From Vibrio sinaloensis (lineage in GTDB: Bacteria > Pseudomonadota > Gammaproteobacteria > Enterobacterales > Vibrionaceae), in the NCBI RefSeq assembly GCF_023195835.1, contig NZ_CP096199.1:1550001-1614000 (forward strand): a stretch of DNA of 64,000 nt, given 5' to 3'. Shown one piece after another: positions 38,601 through 44,340 of this stretch. The notes beneath the pieces were generated by a model. The model ran no database searches. It was not told where the DNA came from and saw nothing but the letters and a program-made list of their open reading frames with translations. The translations under genes and the position numbers were made by a program. Position 1 is the stretch's first letter. The number at the start of each line of letters is the position of its first letter.

Positions 38601-39104
38601 AACAACAGCAAGGTTTTCGCCGAGAGGATCGTTGTTTAAGCCAACAAATACAGGGGCAAATAACTGAAATCCTTCTTCTAGGGTAAGGCTTTGGGTTTGG
38701 GAAAGGCCTAAGGATTGAAAACCTTCGGTGACAAAATTGGTATTGGCAATGGTCTCGGCAGCATCACGGCTGATTGAGCCAGAAGCCGTTAGACTAGAAC
38801 CCGTTTGCCCTCCAGCGGCAGTGGCAAAGTCTTCACCTAACTGAGTTGGGTCTTGGCCATCTTCTAACGCAGCAAAGATGTCTTCTAATTCAGCGGTAAT
38901 ATCTTGGTTTTCGCCTTGTTCGTTGACTTGTTCAACTTGTAAAGGCAGCGCGTCTGATGACAACTGATCATTGCGTTGAACAATAAGTTCACCCGGCTTC
39001 GGGGACTCCCCCTCAGCGAGCACACGAACGTTACCGTTTAAGTCGATTACAATAACCTGGTTCGCGGCTAAATTTCCAACTGCTACGTAAGTACCAAAAC
39101 CCAT
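26643..39104 (-). CDS. Giant LapA-type RTX/VCBS adhesin secreted by a type I system
   Basis: A 4153-residue repetitive surface protein. Layout: an N-terminal retention module (residues 1 to about 140) with a TAAG protease site at 95-98; Ig/VCBS-like domains (about 155-465); six near-identical 217-residue blocks (466-1767), each a VCBS-like plus a cadherin-like unit; a lectin-like domain (about 1778-1956); another cadherin-like domain; a DUF642-like domain (LIVNGSFEDF..., about 2060-2220); cadherin/VCBS domains with many D-x-N-D linkers; a Calx-beta-like part (VSEGESLSFTV); a DUF4114-like segment (about 3285-3418, DYNDLVIAIRP); RTX nonapeptides GGxGxDxx (about 3911 and 3978-4045); and a C-terminal secretion signal. 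LapA proteins hold cells in biofilms and are released by LapG when c-di-GMP is low. AAGGG lies about nine bases before the ATG. Target surface unknown. Confidence 0.93.
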   Translation of the reverse strand: MGFGTYVAVGNLAANQVIVIDLNGNVRVLAEGESPKPGELIVQRNDQLSSDALPLQVEQVNEQGENQDITAELEDIFAALEDGQDPTQLGEDFATAAGGQTGSSLTASGSISRDAAETIANTNFVTEGFQSLGLSQTQSLTLEEGFQLFAPVFVGLNNDPLGENLAVVTDEDTPISGTLVATDQNAQDILTFSQSSAPANGTVELDPTTGEWTYTPNENYNGPDSFTVIVDDGNGGTDTLVVNIDVTPVNDTATVSDDDGLVVEDVEDQSIATGNLDISDVDAGEAFVQPFEVSNEYGTFNVESDGSWTFTINNDSATVQALPDGKEVPLTFDVTSVDGTGTGTVTVIVKGTNDKAVITTSEEEDTSVVEVGIDGNGDPIGDAKAGGQLTLKDVDDGEQVYQQPTSLEGDFGTFTFNINTGAWTYTLDPTKSDPLNAGDKETDTLTVKSFDGTASETITVNILGSNDKATISVKDAQSEDVIEAGIDGQGSTVGNNFAKGQLEVADADRGQDTFAAVDGAKLAGRYGDFTFDASTGAWTYTLNDTKANKLDQGDTYEEKLTVKSLDGSASHTITVEVQGSNDAPTVAGALSKSTHEDAAITTLNLLKGADDVDADATLSIKDITGLVDGLSVDADGHTLNIDPSFFTYLAKGEKEVIKLTYKVVDGLGGEVEQTAEVTINGRNDKATISVKDAQSEDVIEAGIDGQGSTVGNNFAKGQLEVADADRGQDTFAAVDGAKLAGRYGDFTFDASTGAWTYTLNDTKANKLDQGDTYEEKLTVKSLDGSASHTITVEVQGSNDAPTVAGALSKSTHEDAAITTLNLLKGADDVDADATLSIKDITGLVDGLSVDADGHTLNIDPSFFTYLAKGEKEVIKLTYKVVDGLGGEVEQTAEVTINGRNDKATISVKDAQSEDVIEAGIDGQGSTVGNNFAKGQLEVADADRGQDTFAAVDGAKLAGRYGDFTFDASTGAWTYTLNDTKANKLDQGDTYEEKLTVKSLDGSASHTITVEVQGSNDAPTVAGALSKSTHEDAAITTLNLLKGADDVDADATLSIKDITGLVDGLSVDADGHTLNIDPSFFTYLAKGEKEVIKLTYKVVDGLGGEVEQTAEVTINGRNDKATISVKDAQSEDVIEAGIDGQGSTVGNNFAKGQLEVADADRGQDTFAAVDGAKLAGRYGDFTFDASTGAWTYTLNDTKANKLDQGDTYEEKLTVKSLDGSASHTITVEVQGSNDAPTVAGALSKSTHEDAAITTLNLLKGADDVDADATLSIKDITGLVDGLSVDADGHTLNIDPSFFTYLAKGEKEVIKLTYKVVDGLGGEVEQTAEVTINGRNDKATISVKDAQSEDVIEAGIDGQGSTVGNNFAKGQLEVADADIGQDTFAAVDGAKLTGRYGDFTFDASTGAWTYTLNDTKANKLDQGDTYEEKLTVKSLDGSASHTITVEVQGSNDAPTVAGALSKSTHEDAAITTLNLLKGADDVDADATLSIKDITGLVDGLSVDADGHTLNIDPSFFTYLAKGEKEVIKLTYKVVDGLGGEVEQTAEVTINGRNDKATISVKDAQSEDVIEAGIDGQGSTVGNNFAKGQLEVADADRGQDTFAAVDGAKLAGRYGDFTFDASTGAWTYTLNDTKANKLDQGDTYEEKLTVKSLDGSASHTITVEVQGSNDAPTVAGALSKSTHEDAAITTLNLLKGADDVDADATLSIKDITGLVDGLSVDADGHTLNIDPSFFTYLAKGEKEVIKLTYKVVDGLGGEVEQTAEVTINGRNDAPTAVNDYGKGLIFQESFEESGLANGKWDTFADYNGWTITNSDGEKAELEIQTGNVGVSSASDGNAHAELDGHELVSISRDLDTKEGSTHTVTFDYKPRPNHEGDSGLTVTFGDTTVVIFSAPNGNIFVTSGNGAQVEGLTVTQDPSNGWYTIAFDETVSDSSTTLTFTGNGNDNTFGAYIDNISVENASGYQTQEEEEIRFTPEELLANDTDPDGDDLAIISVKNGVNGEVAMVNGEIIFTPAKDFNGVASYEYVIADPSGETSTATVFINVTPVNDPPVANDDGHTLGDNLIVNGSFEDFTSSNSAPGWGDRASNLDGWVFDANSGNLDLVEDGYNRVETDLDHFIDMEGEGGRGDNVTLTQTVNGVEEGKPYQISLDVAARGENHTAMLNVVWNGTVIATVTPDSNTMKTHVFEVVGSAGDNTISFVEVGSKGDNSGTYLDNIKVQEIIVDLTTDEDVYIDIPVTDLLSNDTDVDGDRLSISYDLITKDNTHGELIFIKKVLEPGVVADFIRFTPEANYNGIAQFDYTVRDGNGGEDTATVTINVNPVNDAPEFTNENSQNGGYEFSYDEGITESDVIGTVTAKDIDNTQDELTFSFKSGNENGWFAIDDQGRITLTEEGVQSLANNFEVEDNIHNLVVTVSDGQATDDVEVKLTELNLNDSATEFAEDAYTFSYEENSKAAGETIGTVSASDLDGDNIVYSIEPGDNVYAADDTDQSEPYFDVDQDGNVSLTEAGVKAYTNDFETLGNAHSITVTAKGLDGKGVPTVSTVVVNLNETDDKTDNPPESEDFSINVGESGTAKVIFNDGNGSIEGDGSDHISDNEDDNDNNADTNVGVVITELPDHGVLKYGDDVITKDDLAVFDGNGNLVKEGKVFEDPNLIEYIRSENSEGFLLGVKDEQDVDSHSPSKNNFHNWGEATDDPSVRKLTLADGDVVTITASKKGQGDDDLVQYNENANHVGYGIGVGQGNGIQQGETITINFDSRPADSITLGLDGLGSYFDKNLNNGNESKVTIMVTWVDANNNVHNSPFEYQKDTSGNKDLFHEVTIPSDSFALPDGAMIQSVDLSTEGKGNWELRYIDTRSDDSFDYRAIDSDKNYSDESTVTINNAPDANDDPQTYTVQLGTFAEDRTNWDAEGVTVSGYVGKSGDFSQNANTAKELTVTDGYELGVEGNINGGPAAQLQYNRETGESEKIAISLPKPATSFSFAVSHLVSGEGAAGEQGMWTAYLDGKPVQSGVFSLDSGHEGSFSYDLDVAFDTVVFEATDFVEGEAKNTDSSDYFLVGFEATGTGAYAVNQSEGEIRIPISEILSNDFDLDGDEITITGFGDTKASIDGDYVVFDFDNNFSGEETFEYTISDGNGGTDTANITIIVNPDVPAVSVESIAVNTNQVSEGESLSFTVNLSGSSALSQLLAVEFGINPNQDDNTADNQDVDLSNATFTNGVTYNAYTGELFVPPNVASFDIVIPTVLDGEVEPTEAYNIEIDGVSASGDILNNDRPEVDLNGTQYQIDMVSESASHSNVFGYYIWDSNTGTAELNVLIGNTNSVADKTALALLNSLDNVEFFLLSDGANTVEANDVLTVNAEGKLFINGSESGQTAYFSHVDAHKSQFQISDDKSEIKIEDLPVNNGDRDYNDLVIAIRPIDDGINYSTTYIEGKGAVTIADVDADIFDDNDLISSLSLKLKDGQIGDILDYSAVDNNKFTISTDFKTGTVVIAVLGGGALSAAEFENALKSITFSNTSDDPDNTDRVIEVTVTDDKGQVSAVAETVISVSDASDGGSNDDLPLAKNFDLDSDHSVVRVNFAPNATDVQDDEFADDNKVTSVRLESLPTNGDLYYKDAQSGSFVKITQEMLNTGDVEFRDDIEVYYVVDRANATASSNISKADASDIGDDGVKDFSANGLTLSGGTVSDGEFINDGVIKLDVGEQGGYFVATTDSGKGKETQVGEYISIKSEQGNMSSITISFDSLNPKPEDVKMTAYLFDNGQVVGQVALDIDQIVGGHNMEGSAEILPSDIPPAVTFDEVKLAVSSPKNGGFNITNVEVESFGNIAINDSFDYWAVDSDNQVSSTTGTVTIDASTITPSSGANGGIDSVTAQGTSGANKMDWATSAATRFQEESQVFHDYDAVNGESIDVGIGGDDVLMGSGSDTIYMGDSHSPGYDFDVDAQESPRSLFTSGGTSSITYDANNEDAALRFSGYSNAGLDVAHGAGGNDEIYGQGGADLLFGGSGHDIIDGGEGNDAVRGGSGNDTLIGGTGNDILVGDSGSDILIGGEGEDIFKFVDQGTGIRNGEVDTIKDFTKGEDKIDISELLQADDNDSISTLLEVDGENLKLTISDTDTNSSQQVILEGATAQYTEAGSVMDTNAILNDLLKVYDTNNH
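33804..37709 (-). repeat. Six near-identical 651-bp coding repeats in the adhesin
   Basis: Exact period of 651 bp (217 codons): 33804-34454, 34455-35105, 35106-35756, 35757-36407, 36408-37058, 37059-37709, 3906 bp in all. Each unit runs from NDKATISVKD to TAEVTINGR in the protein. Only a handful of sites differ between copies. The copy at 34455-35105 alone carries two amino-acid changes (ADADIGQ for ADADRGQ and KLTGRY for KLAGRY). The others differ at silent sites such as TTGTCC/TTGGCC and CTTCAG/CTTCGG. Confidence 0.98.
38811..38822 (-). other. Predicted LapG-type protease site (TAAG) in the adhesin
   Basis: Residues 95-98 read T-A-A-G within DFATAAGGQ, just after a helical segment (ITAELEDIFAALEDGQ). 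Pseudomonas LapA is cut by the periplasmic protease LapG between the two alanines of a TAAG motif at a similar distance from its N-terminus. The cleavage itself is inferred. Confidence 0.75.
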
Positions 39105-39523
39105 AATGTAAGCCCTTTATCCTTGACTGCTTTTCTAATTTGAATGGTTACCGACAAATATTTGGCAACCTATAGATTCATATACCCTATAAATTAGCAC
39201 TATTAACAATTCTACCAAACTAGTTTTTTGAATTAATGCCGCTAAAAACGCGATACAAGTTGCATTTCTCAACAATGAGAACTTGAATAAAGATCTCAAT
39301 TTTTTGGCCACTTTTACCCAATGGCGTATTTTTGGCCACAAGCAGTTAACAACTGTGTTACCAGTCTATTTTTTACATATCCGCAACCTAATATTGTTGA
39401 TTTTAATTAGTTATCCTGTTCCATGAATGCTATTTTATTGGCGCCAATGATGGATTTATCTCACAAATGAGACAGTTATGTTGAGTAATATCCTCAATTA
39501 CGAGCACTTCGAGGAGAGTCAGA
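39105..39523. promoter_or_regulatory. Divergent control region between the adhesin and its outer-membrane factor
   Basis: A 419-bp AT-rich region without a supported gene. It holds two direct copies of TTTTTGGCCAC (39301-39311 and 39329-39339, 28 bp apart), a perfect palindrome ATTGGCGCCAAT (39437-39448) and an inverted repeat TCTCA-CAAA-TGAGA (39459-39472). These look like binding sites for one or more transcription factors, but I cannot name them. The palindromes lie 50-90 bp before the TolC-like start. Confidence 0.6.
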
Positions 39524-40828
39524 GTGAATTGGAATAAGTTGAAAGTACTAAGTTGCGCGGTTGCACTTAGCTTTCCAGCACACAGTCAAACATTAGAGCA
39601 AGCTGTTGCTCACACGATCACCACTAACCCAGAAATTAAAGCGTCTTACAACGAGTTTAAAAGTAAGTTTTTTGATGCCGAGGCATCGTCTGGTGCTTAT
39701 ATGCCCAAGCTTGATTTGGATGCTGGTATCGGATACGAAAATGTCGACCTTGCATCAGGAACTAAAAACGAGCTAACTCGAAAGGAAGCGACCCTGTCTC
39801 TAACACAGTTGCTTTGGGATGGCTCTGCGACACTAAACGATATGGATCGCACATCAGCTGATGCTGAGTCAGTTCGTTATCAACTATTGTCTGACGCTCA
39901 AGACATCGCTTTAGAAGTTACCAAAATTTATCTTGATGCAACCAAAGCTTATGAAGTTCTGGCACTCTCCGAGAGTAACTTGGCGGTACACAAAGACATC
40001 TATCGAGACATCAAAAAGCGTGTCGATTCGGGTATCGGCTCTACCGCAGATTTGACTCAGGTAGAAGCGCGTCTAGCAAAAGCCCACGGCAACTTGCTCG
40101 CAGCACAAAACAACTTGTTTGATGTACACACTCAATTTAAGCGTATTGTTGGTCAGGCACCTCAAGGTCTCACCTTCCCACGCGCCGACCAAACCGCCAT
40201 ACCTTTCACCGTTGACGACGCGCTAGAGCAAGCGTTCGATGAACACCCCGTTGTTAAAGTCGCTCAAGCAGACGTTGACTCTGCACGCTTCCAATACGAT
40301 CAGAGTAAAGGGGTAAATTATCCGACGCTTTCAATTGAAGCAAATCAAACTTGGCGTGATGATGCCGGTGGCATCAGAGGTAAAAGTGATGAGTTCTCAG
40401 CTATGCTGCGGATGCGTTACAACCTCTACAATGGTGGCTCAGATTCTGACAGAACTGAGAGTGCAGCATACCAACTGAATAAAGCAAAAGACTTCCGTGA
40501 TCGCACCTTCCGCAGTGTTGAAGAAGGGTTGAGATTGTCTTGGAGTGCGCTGGACCTAACAGTACAGCAAAAAGAGTTCTTAGCTGACCACGTAGACTCG
40601 GCATCAGAGACGGTGATTGCGTATGAAAAGCAATATCGCATTGGTCAACGTACCCTACTCGATGTACTCAACACAGAGAACGAACTCTTTGAAGCACGTA
40701 AGGGCTACCTTGATGCTAAGTATGACGAACAATACGCCAAGTATCGTGTAATGAATGCGACCGGTAATTTACTCGCTGCACTGCGCGTCGACACACCTGC
40801 CGAGTGGAATGAGGAAGTAGAGTACTAA
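39524..40828 (+). CDS. TolC-family outer-membrane factor of the adhesin type I secretion system
   Basis: A 434-residue outer-membrane efflux protein with a signal peptide (ending at SFPAHSQ, about residue 23) and the duplicated TolC fold. Marks include LEQAVAHTITTNPEIKASYNEF at the mature start, LSLTQLLWDGSATLNDMDRT near residue 95 and the second-half copy LRMRYNLYNGGSDSDRTES. It is of the LapE/AggA subtype that serves giant adhesins. The start is a GTG with a strong GAGGAGAG ribosome-binding site. One base separates its stop from the OmpA-family gene. The position divergent from the adhesin supports a shared function. Confidence 0.9.
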   Translation: MNWNKLKVLSCAVALSFPAHSQTLEQAVAHTITTNPEIKASYNEFKSKFFDAEASSGAYMPKLDLDAGIGYENVDLASGTKNELTRKEATLSLTQLLWDGSATLNDMDRTSADAESVRYQLLSDAQDIALEVTKIYLDATKAYEVLALSESNLAVHKDIYRDIKKRVDSGIGSTADLTQVEARLAKAHGNLLAAQNNLFDVHTQFKRIVGQAPQGLTFPRADQTAIPFTVDDALEQAFDEHPVVKVAQADVDSARFQYDQSKGVNYPTLSIEANQTWRDDAGGIRGKSDEFSAMLRMRYNLYNGGSDSDRTESAAYQLNKAKDFRDRTFRSVEEGLRLSWSALDLTVQQKEFLADHVDSASETVIAYEKQYRIGQRTLLDVLNTENELFEARKGYLDAKYDEQYAKYRVMNATGNLLAALRVDTPAEWNEEVEY

Positions 40829-40829
40829 T

Positions 40830-41441
40830 ATGAACAAGACACTTTTATCACTACTTATCACAACAACCTTGATCGCAACGCCGGCATTGGCAGAAGATGA
40901 GTATGAGTACATCGAGACACCGACACCCAATCAAATCGACGATTTACTGGATGAAGATAGAGATGGCGTAATCAATGCTCGTGACCTTTGTCCTCAAACG
41001 CCATTAAAAGCAGAAATCGATAACGACGGTTGTGGTACCTATATCAAGACCGAAGAAGAGTTAAAACTGCACATTTTGTTCGCCAATGACTCGTCAGAGA
41101 TTCAGCCGGCGTTCTTGGCACAAATTCGTGAGATGGCAAGCTTCCTTGAAAGTTACCCATCAACATCGATTGAACTCCAAGGTTATGCAAGTAAAGTCGG
41201 TAGCGCTGATTACAATTTAGCACTGTCCGAAAGACGTGCTAAAGCAGTTGAAGCATCACTGCTGGCAAACGGTGTAGCCTCAGACCGAGTACGCATTGTT
41301 GGCTTTGGCGACACGCAATTGGAAGCCTACGGTGACGACGAAGTCAGCCATGCGCGCAACCGTAAAGTGGTTGCCAGTGTCGTTGGCCACAAAGGCAATG
41401 TTAAAGAAGAGTGGACCATCTTTACTAAGATCGAAAAGTAA
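40830..41441 (+). CDS. OmpA-family peptidoglycan-binding protein
   Basis: A 203-residue exported protein: signal peptide (MNKTLLSLLITTTLIATPALA), a short calcium-type thrombospondin-3 motif (DEDRDGVINARDLCPQTP, residues about 40-58), and an OmpA C-terminal domain (ILFANDSSEIQP, LQGYASKVGSADYNLALSERRA, HARNRKV) that binds peptidoglycan. Two cysteines near residues 53 and 66 may form a disulfide. It is co-transcribed with the TolC-like gene. OmpA-like proteins are regular companions of LapA-type type I secretion loci, perhaps anchoring the channel to the cell wall; that role is inferred. Confidence 0.9.
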   Translation: MNKTLLSLLITTTLIATPALAEDEYEYIETPTPNQIDDLLDEDRDGVINARDLCPQTPLKAEIDNDGCGTYIKTEEELKLHILFANDSSEIQPAFLAQIREMASFLESYPSTSIELQGYASKVGSADYNLALSERRAKAVEASLLANGVASDRVRIVGFGDTQLEAYGDDEVSHARNRKVVASVVGHKGNVKEEWTIFTKIEK

Positions 41442-41455
41442 ACACACAACTGATT

Positions 41456-41482
41456 AAAAGGGAGCAAATGCTCCCTTTTTTA
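41456..41482 (+). terminator. Terminator after the OmpA-family gene
   Basis: AAAAGGGAGCA-AA-TGCTCCCTTTT followed by TTTAT, 15 bp after the stop codon. It shows that the two-gene operon ends here without ABC or adaptor genes. Confidence 0.9.
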
Positions 41483-41542
41483 TTGTTGATTGATACTGAT
41501 GGATGCTACCCTAGCGGCAATTCTATCTGAGAGAGCAACCTA

Positions 41543-41896
41543 ATGAGCAAATTAACGTCTGATATTCAAGCAAACCTTGAACTCTTCGTTGCAGAGACCC
41601 AGCAAAACAAATTGGTTTGGGGTATGCGTAATGAAGAAGGCTGGCTATCGTGTGATTCGACTGAATTTGAAAACAGCGAAGTGATGCCGTTTTGGTCATC
41701 CGAAGCAGATGCCAAGGCGCACAACGTTGAAGAGTGGGCTGACTTTGAAGTATTGGAAATTCCGTTAGATATCTTTGTTGAAGATTGGTTGTTAACACTG
41801 GCTGAAGATGGCGTACTAGTTGGAACAAACTGGAATGACCAACTTGAAGGCAAAGAGATGGAGCCTTCCGATCTTGCTAAGATGTACCTCGCGTAA
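41543..41896 (+). CDS. DUF2750 protein
   Basis: A 117-residue acidic cytoplasmic protein matching DUF2750: EEGWLSCDS, MPFWSSEADAKAH and the ending region LAEDGVLVGTNWNDQLEGKEM are typical. Function is unknown. No signal peptide or membrane helix. It stands alone with an own Shine-Dalgarno (GAGAG) and a strong terminator, so it is a single-gene unit. Confidence 0.85.
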   Translation: MSKLTSDIQANLELFVAETQQNKLVWGMRNEEGWLSCDSTEFENSEVMPFWSSEADAKAHNVEEWADFEVLEIPLDIFVEDWLLTLAEDGVLVGTNWNDQLEGKEMEPSDLAKMYLA

Positions 41897-41912
41897 GCTT
41901 AAGTTCGAGAGT

Positions 41913-41940
41913 AAAAAGCGTCCAAATTTGGACGCTTTTT
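41913..41940. terminator. Bidirectional terminator between the DUF2750 gene and queC
   Basis: AAAAAGCGTCCAAA / TTTGGACGCTTTTT, a 14-bp stem without a spacer of note, between convergent genes. Confidence 0.9.
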
Positions 41941-41944
41941 TGAT

Positions 41945-42649
41945 CTATTTTGAAGGCTTGTCAGCACTTTGTTTGCTGACCAATTGAGCCATAATCGCGT
42001 CTTTGTTATCAAGATACTCTTGTAAGCCTGCGCGACGTAAATCGCACGACGGGCAATCTCCGCAGCCATCCCCGACGACACCGTTGTAACAAGTCAGGGT
42101 TTTCTCTCGAACCAGATCAAGCGCCTGATACTGGTCGGCTAACGCCCAAGTTTCTGCTTTATTTAGCCACATCAGTGGGGTTTCGATTGCCAGCTCGCGA
42201 TCCATCCCTTTCACTAAGGCACTGTTCATCGCTTTAACGAACTCATCACGACAATCTGGATAGCCAGAGAAGTCGGTTTCACACACACCAGTAATGATGG
42301 ATTGTGCGCCAATCTGGTAAGCATAAATGCCGGCCAAAGTCAGAAACAAGATGTTACGGCCTGGCACAAACGAGTTGGGCAATCCATTTTCTTGTAACTG
42401 ATGTGAGACGGGAATGTCGTCTCGAGTGAGTGAGCTGATGGCTAGCTCGTTGAGTAAGCTAACGTCCATCACTTTGTGCGCTGTCACACCCAGTTCTTTC
42501 GCCAAGTTTTGCGCCACCTCAATCTCTAGCTTGTGGCGTTGGCCATAATCAAAGGTGATTGCGTGGACTTCGTCATACTCTTTGAGTGCCTGTACCAGGC
42601 AAGTGGTTGAGTCTTGGCCGCCACTAAATACCACTACCGCAGTTTTCAT
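41945..42649 (-). CDS. queC: 7-cyano-7-deazaguanine synthase QueC
   Basis: A 234-residue ATP-dependent enzyme that converts 7-carboxy-7-deazaguanine to preQ0 in the queuosine pathway. It has the PP-loop SGGQDSTT at residues 9-16 and the C-terminal zinc site [16 protein letters not shown] (three of the four Cys visible there). The frame is open to 42721, but the ATG at 42649 has AAGGAAAC nearby and matches the family start, [11 protein letters not shown]. It begins 12 bp after the queE stop and is co-transcribed with it. Confidence 0.96.
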   Translation of the reverse strand: MKTAVVVFSGGQDSTTCLVQALKEYDEVHAITFDYGQRHKLEIEVAQNLAKELGVTAHKVMDVSLLNELAISSLTRDDIPVSHQLQENGLPNSFVPGRNILFLTLAGIYAYQIGAQSIITGVCETDFSGYPDCRDEFVKAMNSALVKGMDRELAIETPLMWLNKAETWALADQYQALDLVREKTLTCYNGVVGDGCGDCPSCDLRRAGLQEYLDNKDAIMAQLVSKQSADKPSK

Positions 42650-42660
42650 GTCTGTTTCCT

Positions 42661-43329
42661 TTAAGCAATGCTGAGATATTTGTGCGTCTGAACCGACAAG
42701 CGCCAGTTGCGCGCCACACACACATCAATACATAACTGAGTGGCACGTGCTTTTTGGCTGATAGGCTGAAGAGCGATCACGGTGGTTGCAGGCACTTTGG
42801 CACGTTCAATTAATGCATCCAATTGATCAATGTCTTTTTCAGTCGCAACAGGGTGTTTGATTTCGTTGGCTCGCAACAGTGCACTATCAAGTACAGGCAA
42901 CTTACCTTTCATTGCCACCTTTGGTGACACTGTCACCCACGTATTTTCTGTGGCTAATACTGGTGACGTACCACTGGTTTCAATTTGACACTGACAACCA
43001 ATCGACTCAAAAGCTTCAGTCAACGGCCGCAAATCATAAATGCAAGGTTCACCGCCAGTAATGACAATGTGTTTGGCACGGTAACTCTGCTGGTGATATT
43101 GATTAACGATATCCTGAGCCGACACGCTGCACCACGTTGGCGAGTCTGCGGTTTTGACTAAGATGTCGCCGATGGAACGTTCATCTTCAGGCAATGCCTC
43201 CCAGGTTTGTTTGGTATCGCACCAAGCACATCCAACCGGGCATTCTTGCAGACGCACAAACACAGCAGGAACGCCGGTAAACACGCCCTCGCCCTGAATC
43301 GTCTCAAACATTTCGTTAATCTTGTACAA
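42661..43329 (-). CDS. queE: 7-carboxy-7-deazaguanine synthase QueE
   Basis: A 222-residue radical-SAM enzyme of the queuosine pathway. The cluster motif [11 protein letters not shown] (about residues 31-41) has the CxxxCxxC spacing, with [21 protein letters not shown] before it as in the family. [11 protein letters not shown] is the second conserved part. It lies upstream of queC, so the two steps from CPH4 to preQ0 are encoded together. No preQ1 riboswitch was recognised in the 158 bp before it. Confidence 0.95.
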   Translation of the reverse strand: MYKINEMFETIQGEGVFTGVPAVFVRLQECPVGCAWCDTKQTWEALPEDERSIGDILVKTADSPTWCSVSAQDIVNQYHQQSYRAKHIVITGGEPCIYDLRPLTEAFESIGCQCQIETSGTSPVLATENTWVTVSPKVAMKGKLPVLDSALLRANEIKHPVATEKDIDQLDALIERAKVPATTVIALQPISQKARATQLCIDVCVARNWRLSVQTHKYLSIA

Positions 43330-43487
43330 CTTTGTCTCAGCCTAAATCATCATCAAATTTTTGCAGGAACGAGACCTTAAAGGAGTCGTCTGAGAAGATC
43401 AACTAATTCATAAATTGATCATTGTATCCGCAGCCATTATTCTGGGTTCTTTTGCTGATTTTCAATTCAAATTATTTTAGGTAAGTT

Positions 43488-44300
43488 ATGTATAAACTCA
43501 TTGCCCTTGATATGGATGGTACGCTGCTCACCAGTGACAAAACCATTAGCGACAACACCAAACGCGCAATAGATGCGGCGAGACAACAAGGGGTGAAAGT
43601 GGTGCTTGCCTCAGGCCGCCCTCTCGATGGGATGCAAGCCAAACTAGATGAGCTGAATATTGATGGCGATAACGAGTTCGTTGTCTACTTTAATGGCTCT
43701 ATGGTTAAAGAGTTAGGCAGCGACAAACTGATCCACACCGCCATTATTGATGGTGCAAAGGCTAAAAAAGTGGCAAATTTGGCTAAGGAACTTGGATTAG
43801 ACTGTCATGCTTTCAGTACAGAGCATGGATTGATTACTCCCAAGATGAACCCGCACACCGATGTTGAAGCCAACATAAACCAGATTCCAGTAACAGAAAT
43901 GGCGTTTGACCAATTGGCGGACGATCACCCTATCATCAAGGCAATGATTGTGGGCGAGCCTGAAAAGCTCACCGCTGGCATTGGCCAAATTCCAGACGAG
44001 TTCCACCAGGCCTTCACCATAGTGCAAAGTGCACCGTTCTTTCTTGAATTTCTTAACCTAGACAGCAATAAAGGTGTGGGTGTGGGTGCAATTGCCGAAT
44101 ATTTGGGGATTCGCGCCGATGAGGTTATTTGTGTTGGCGATGCAGAAAACGATCATCACATGCTGCAATATGCCGGCCTTGGCGTGGCGATGGATAACGC
44201 GATGCCGCAAACCAAGCAGATTGCGGATCACATTACGGCGAGCAATAACGACGATGGCGTCGCCAAGGTCATTGAGCAGTTTATTCTTAACGCTAGCTAA
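43488..44300 (+). CDS. yidA: Cof-type HAD phosphatase, YidA-like
   Basis: A 270-residue HAD-superfamily phosphatase. Motif I is LDMDGTLL (residues 7-14; D8 and D10 catalytic), motif II VVLASGRP, motif III the Lys in SNKGVGV, and motif IV GDAENDHHML. A large C2 cap domain lies between motifs II and III. Sequence order (LPxxF... SAPFFLEFL, VGVAMDNAMP) resembles E. coli YidA, a sugar phosphatase of broad specificity. The exact substrate is not decided. It starts divergently from queE. Confidence 0.88.
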   Translation: MYKLIALDMDGTLLTSDKTISDNTKRAIDAARQQGVKVVLASGRPLDGMQAKLDELNIDGDNEFVVYFNGSMVKELGSDKLIHTAIIDGAKAKKVANLAKELGLDCHAFSTEHGLITPKMNPHTDVEANINQIPVTEMAFDQLADDHPIIKAMIVGEPEKLTAGIGQIPDEFHQAFTIVQSAPFFLEFLNLDSNKGVGVGAIAEYLGIRADEVICVGDAENDHHMLQYAGLGVAMDNAMPQTKQIADHITASNNDDGVAKVIEQFILNAS

Positions 44301-44308
44301 TAACTCTG

Positions 44309-44340
44309 CGCCAAGGCTAACTGGTCTTGGCGCTTTTTTG
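44309..44340. terminator. Terminator shared by the YidA-like and Nudix genes
   Basis: GCGCCAAG / CTTGGCGC with a 10-base loop and T6. It overlaps the last codons of the convergent minus-strand gene. Confidence 0.85.

Noticed and set aside
43330..43487. Possible preQ1 riboswitch ahead of queE
   Set aside because: I looked for a preQ1-I like pseudoknot (short stem plus A-rich tail) and saw none; the stretch is unremarkable.
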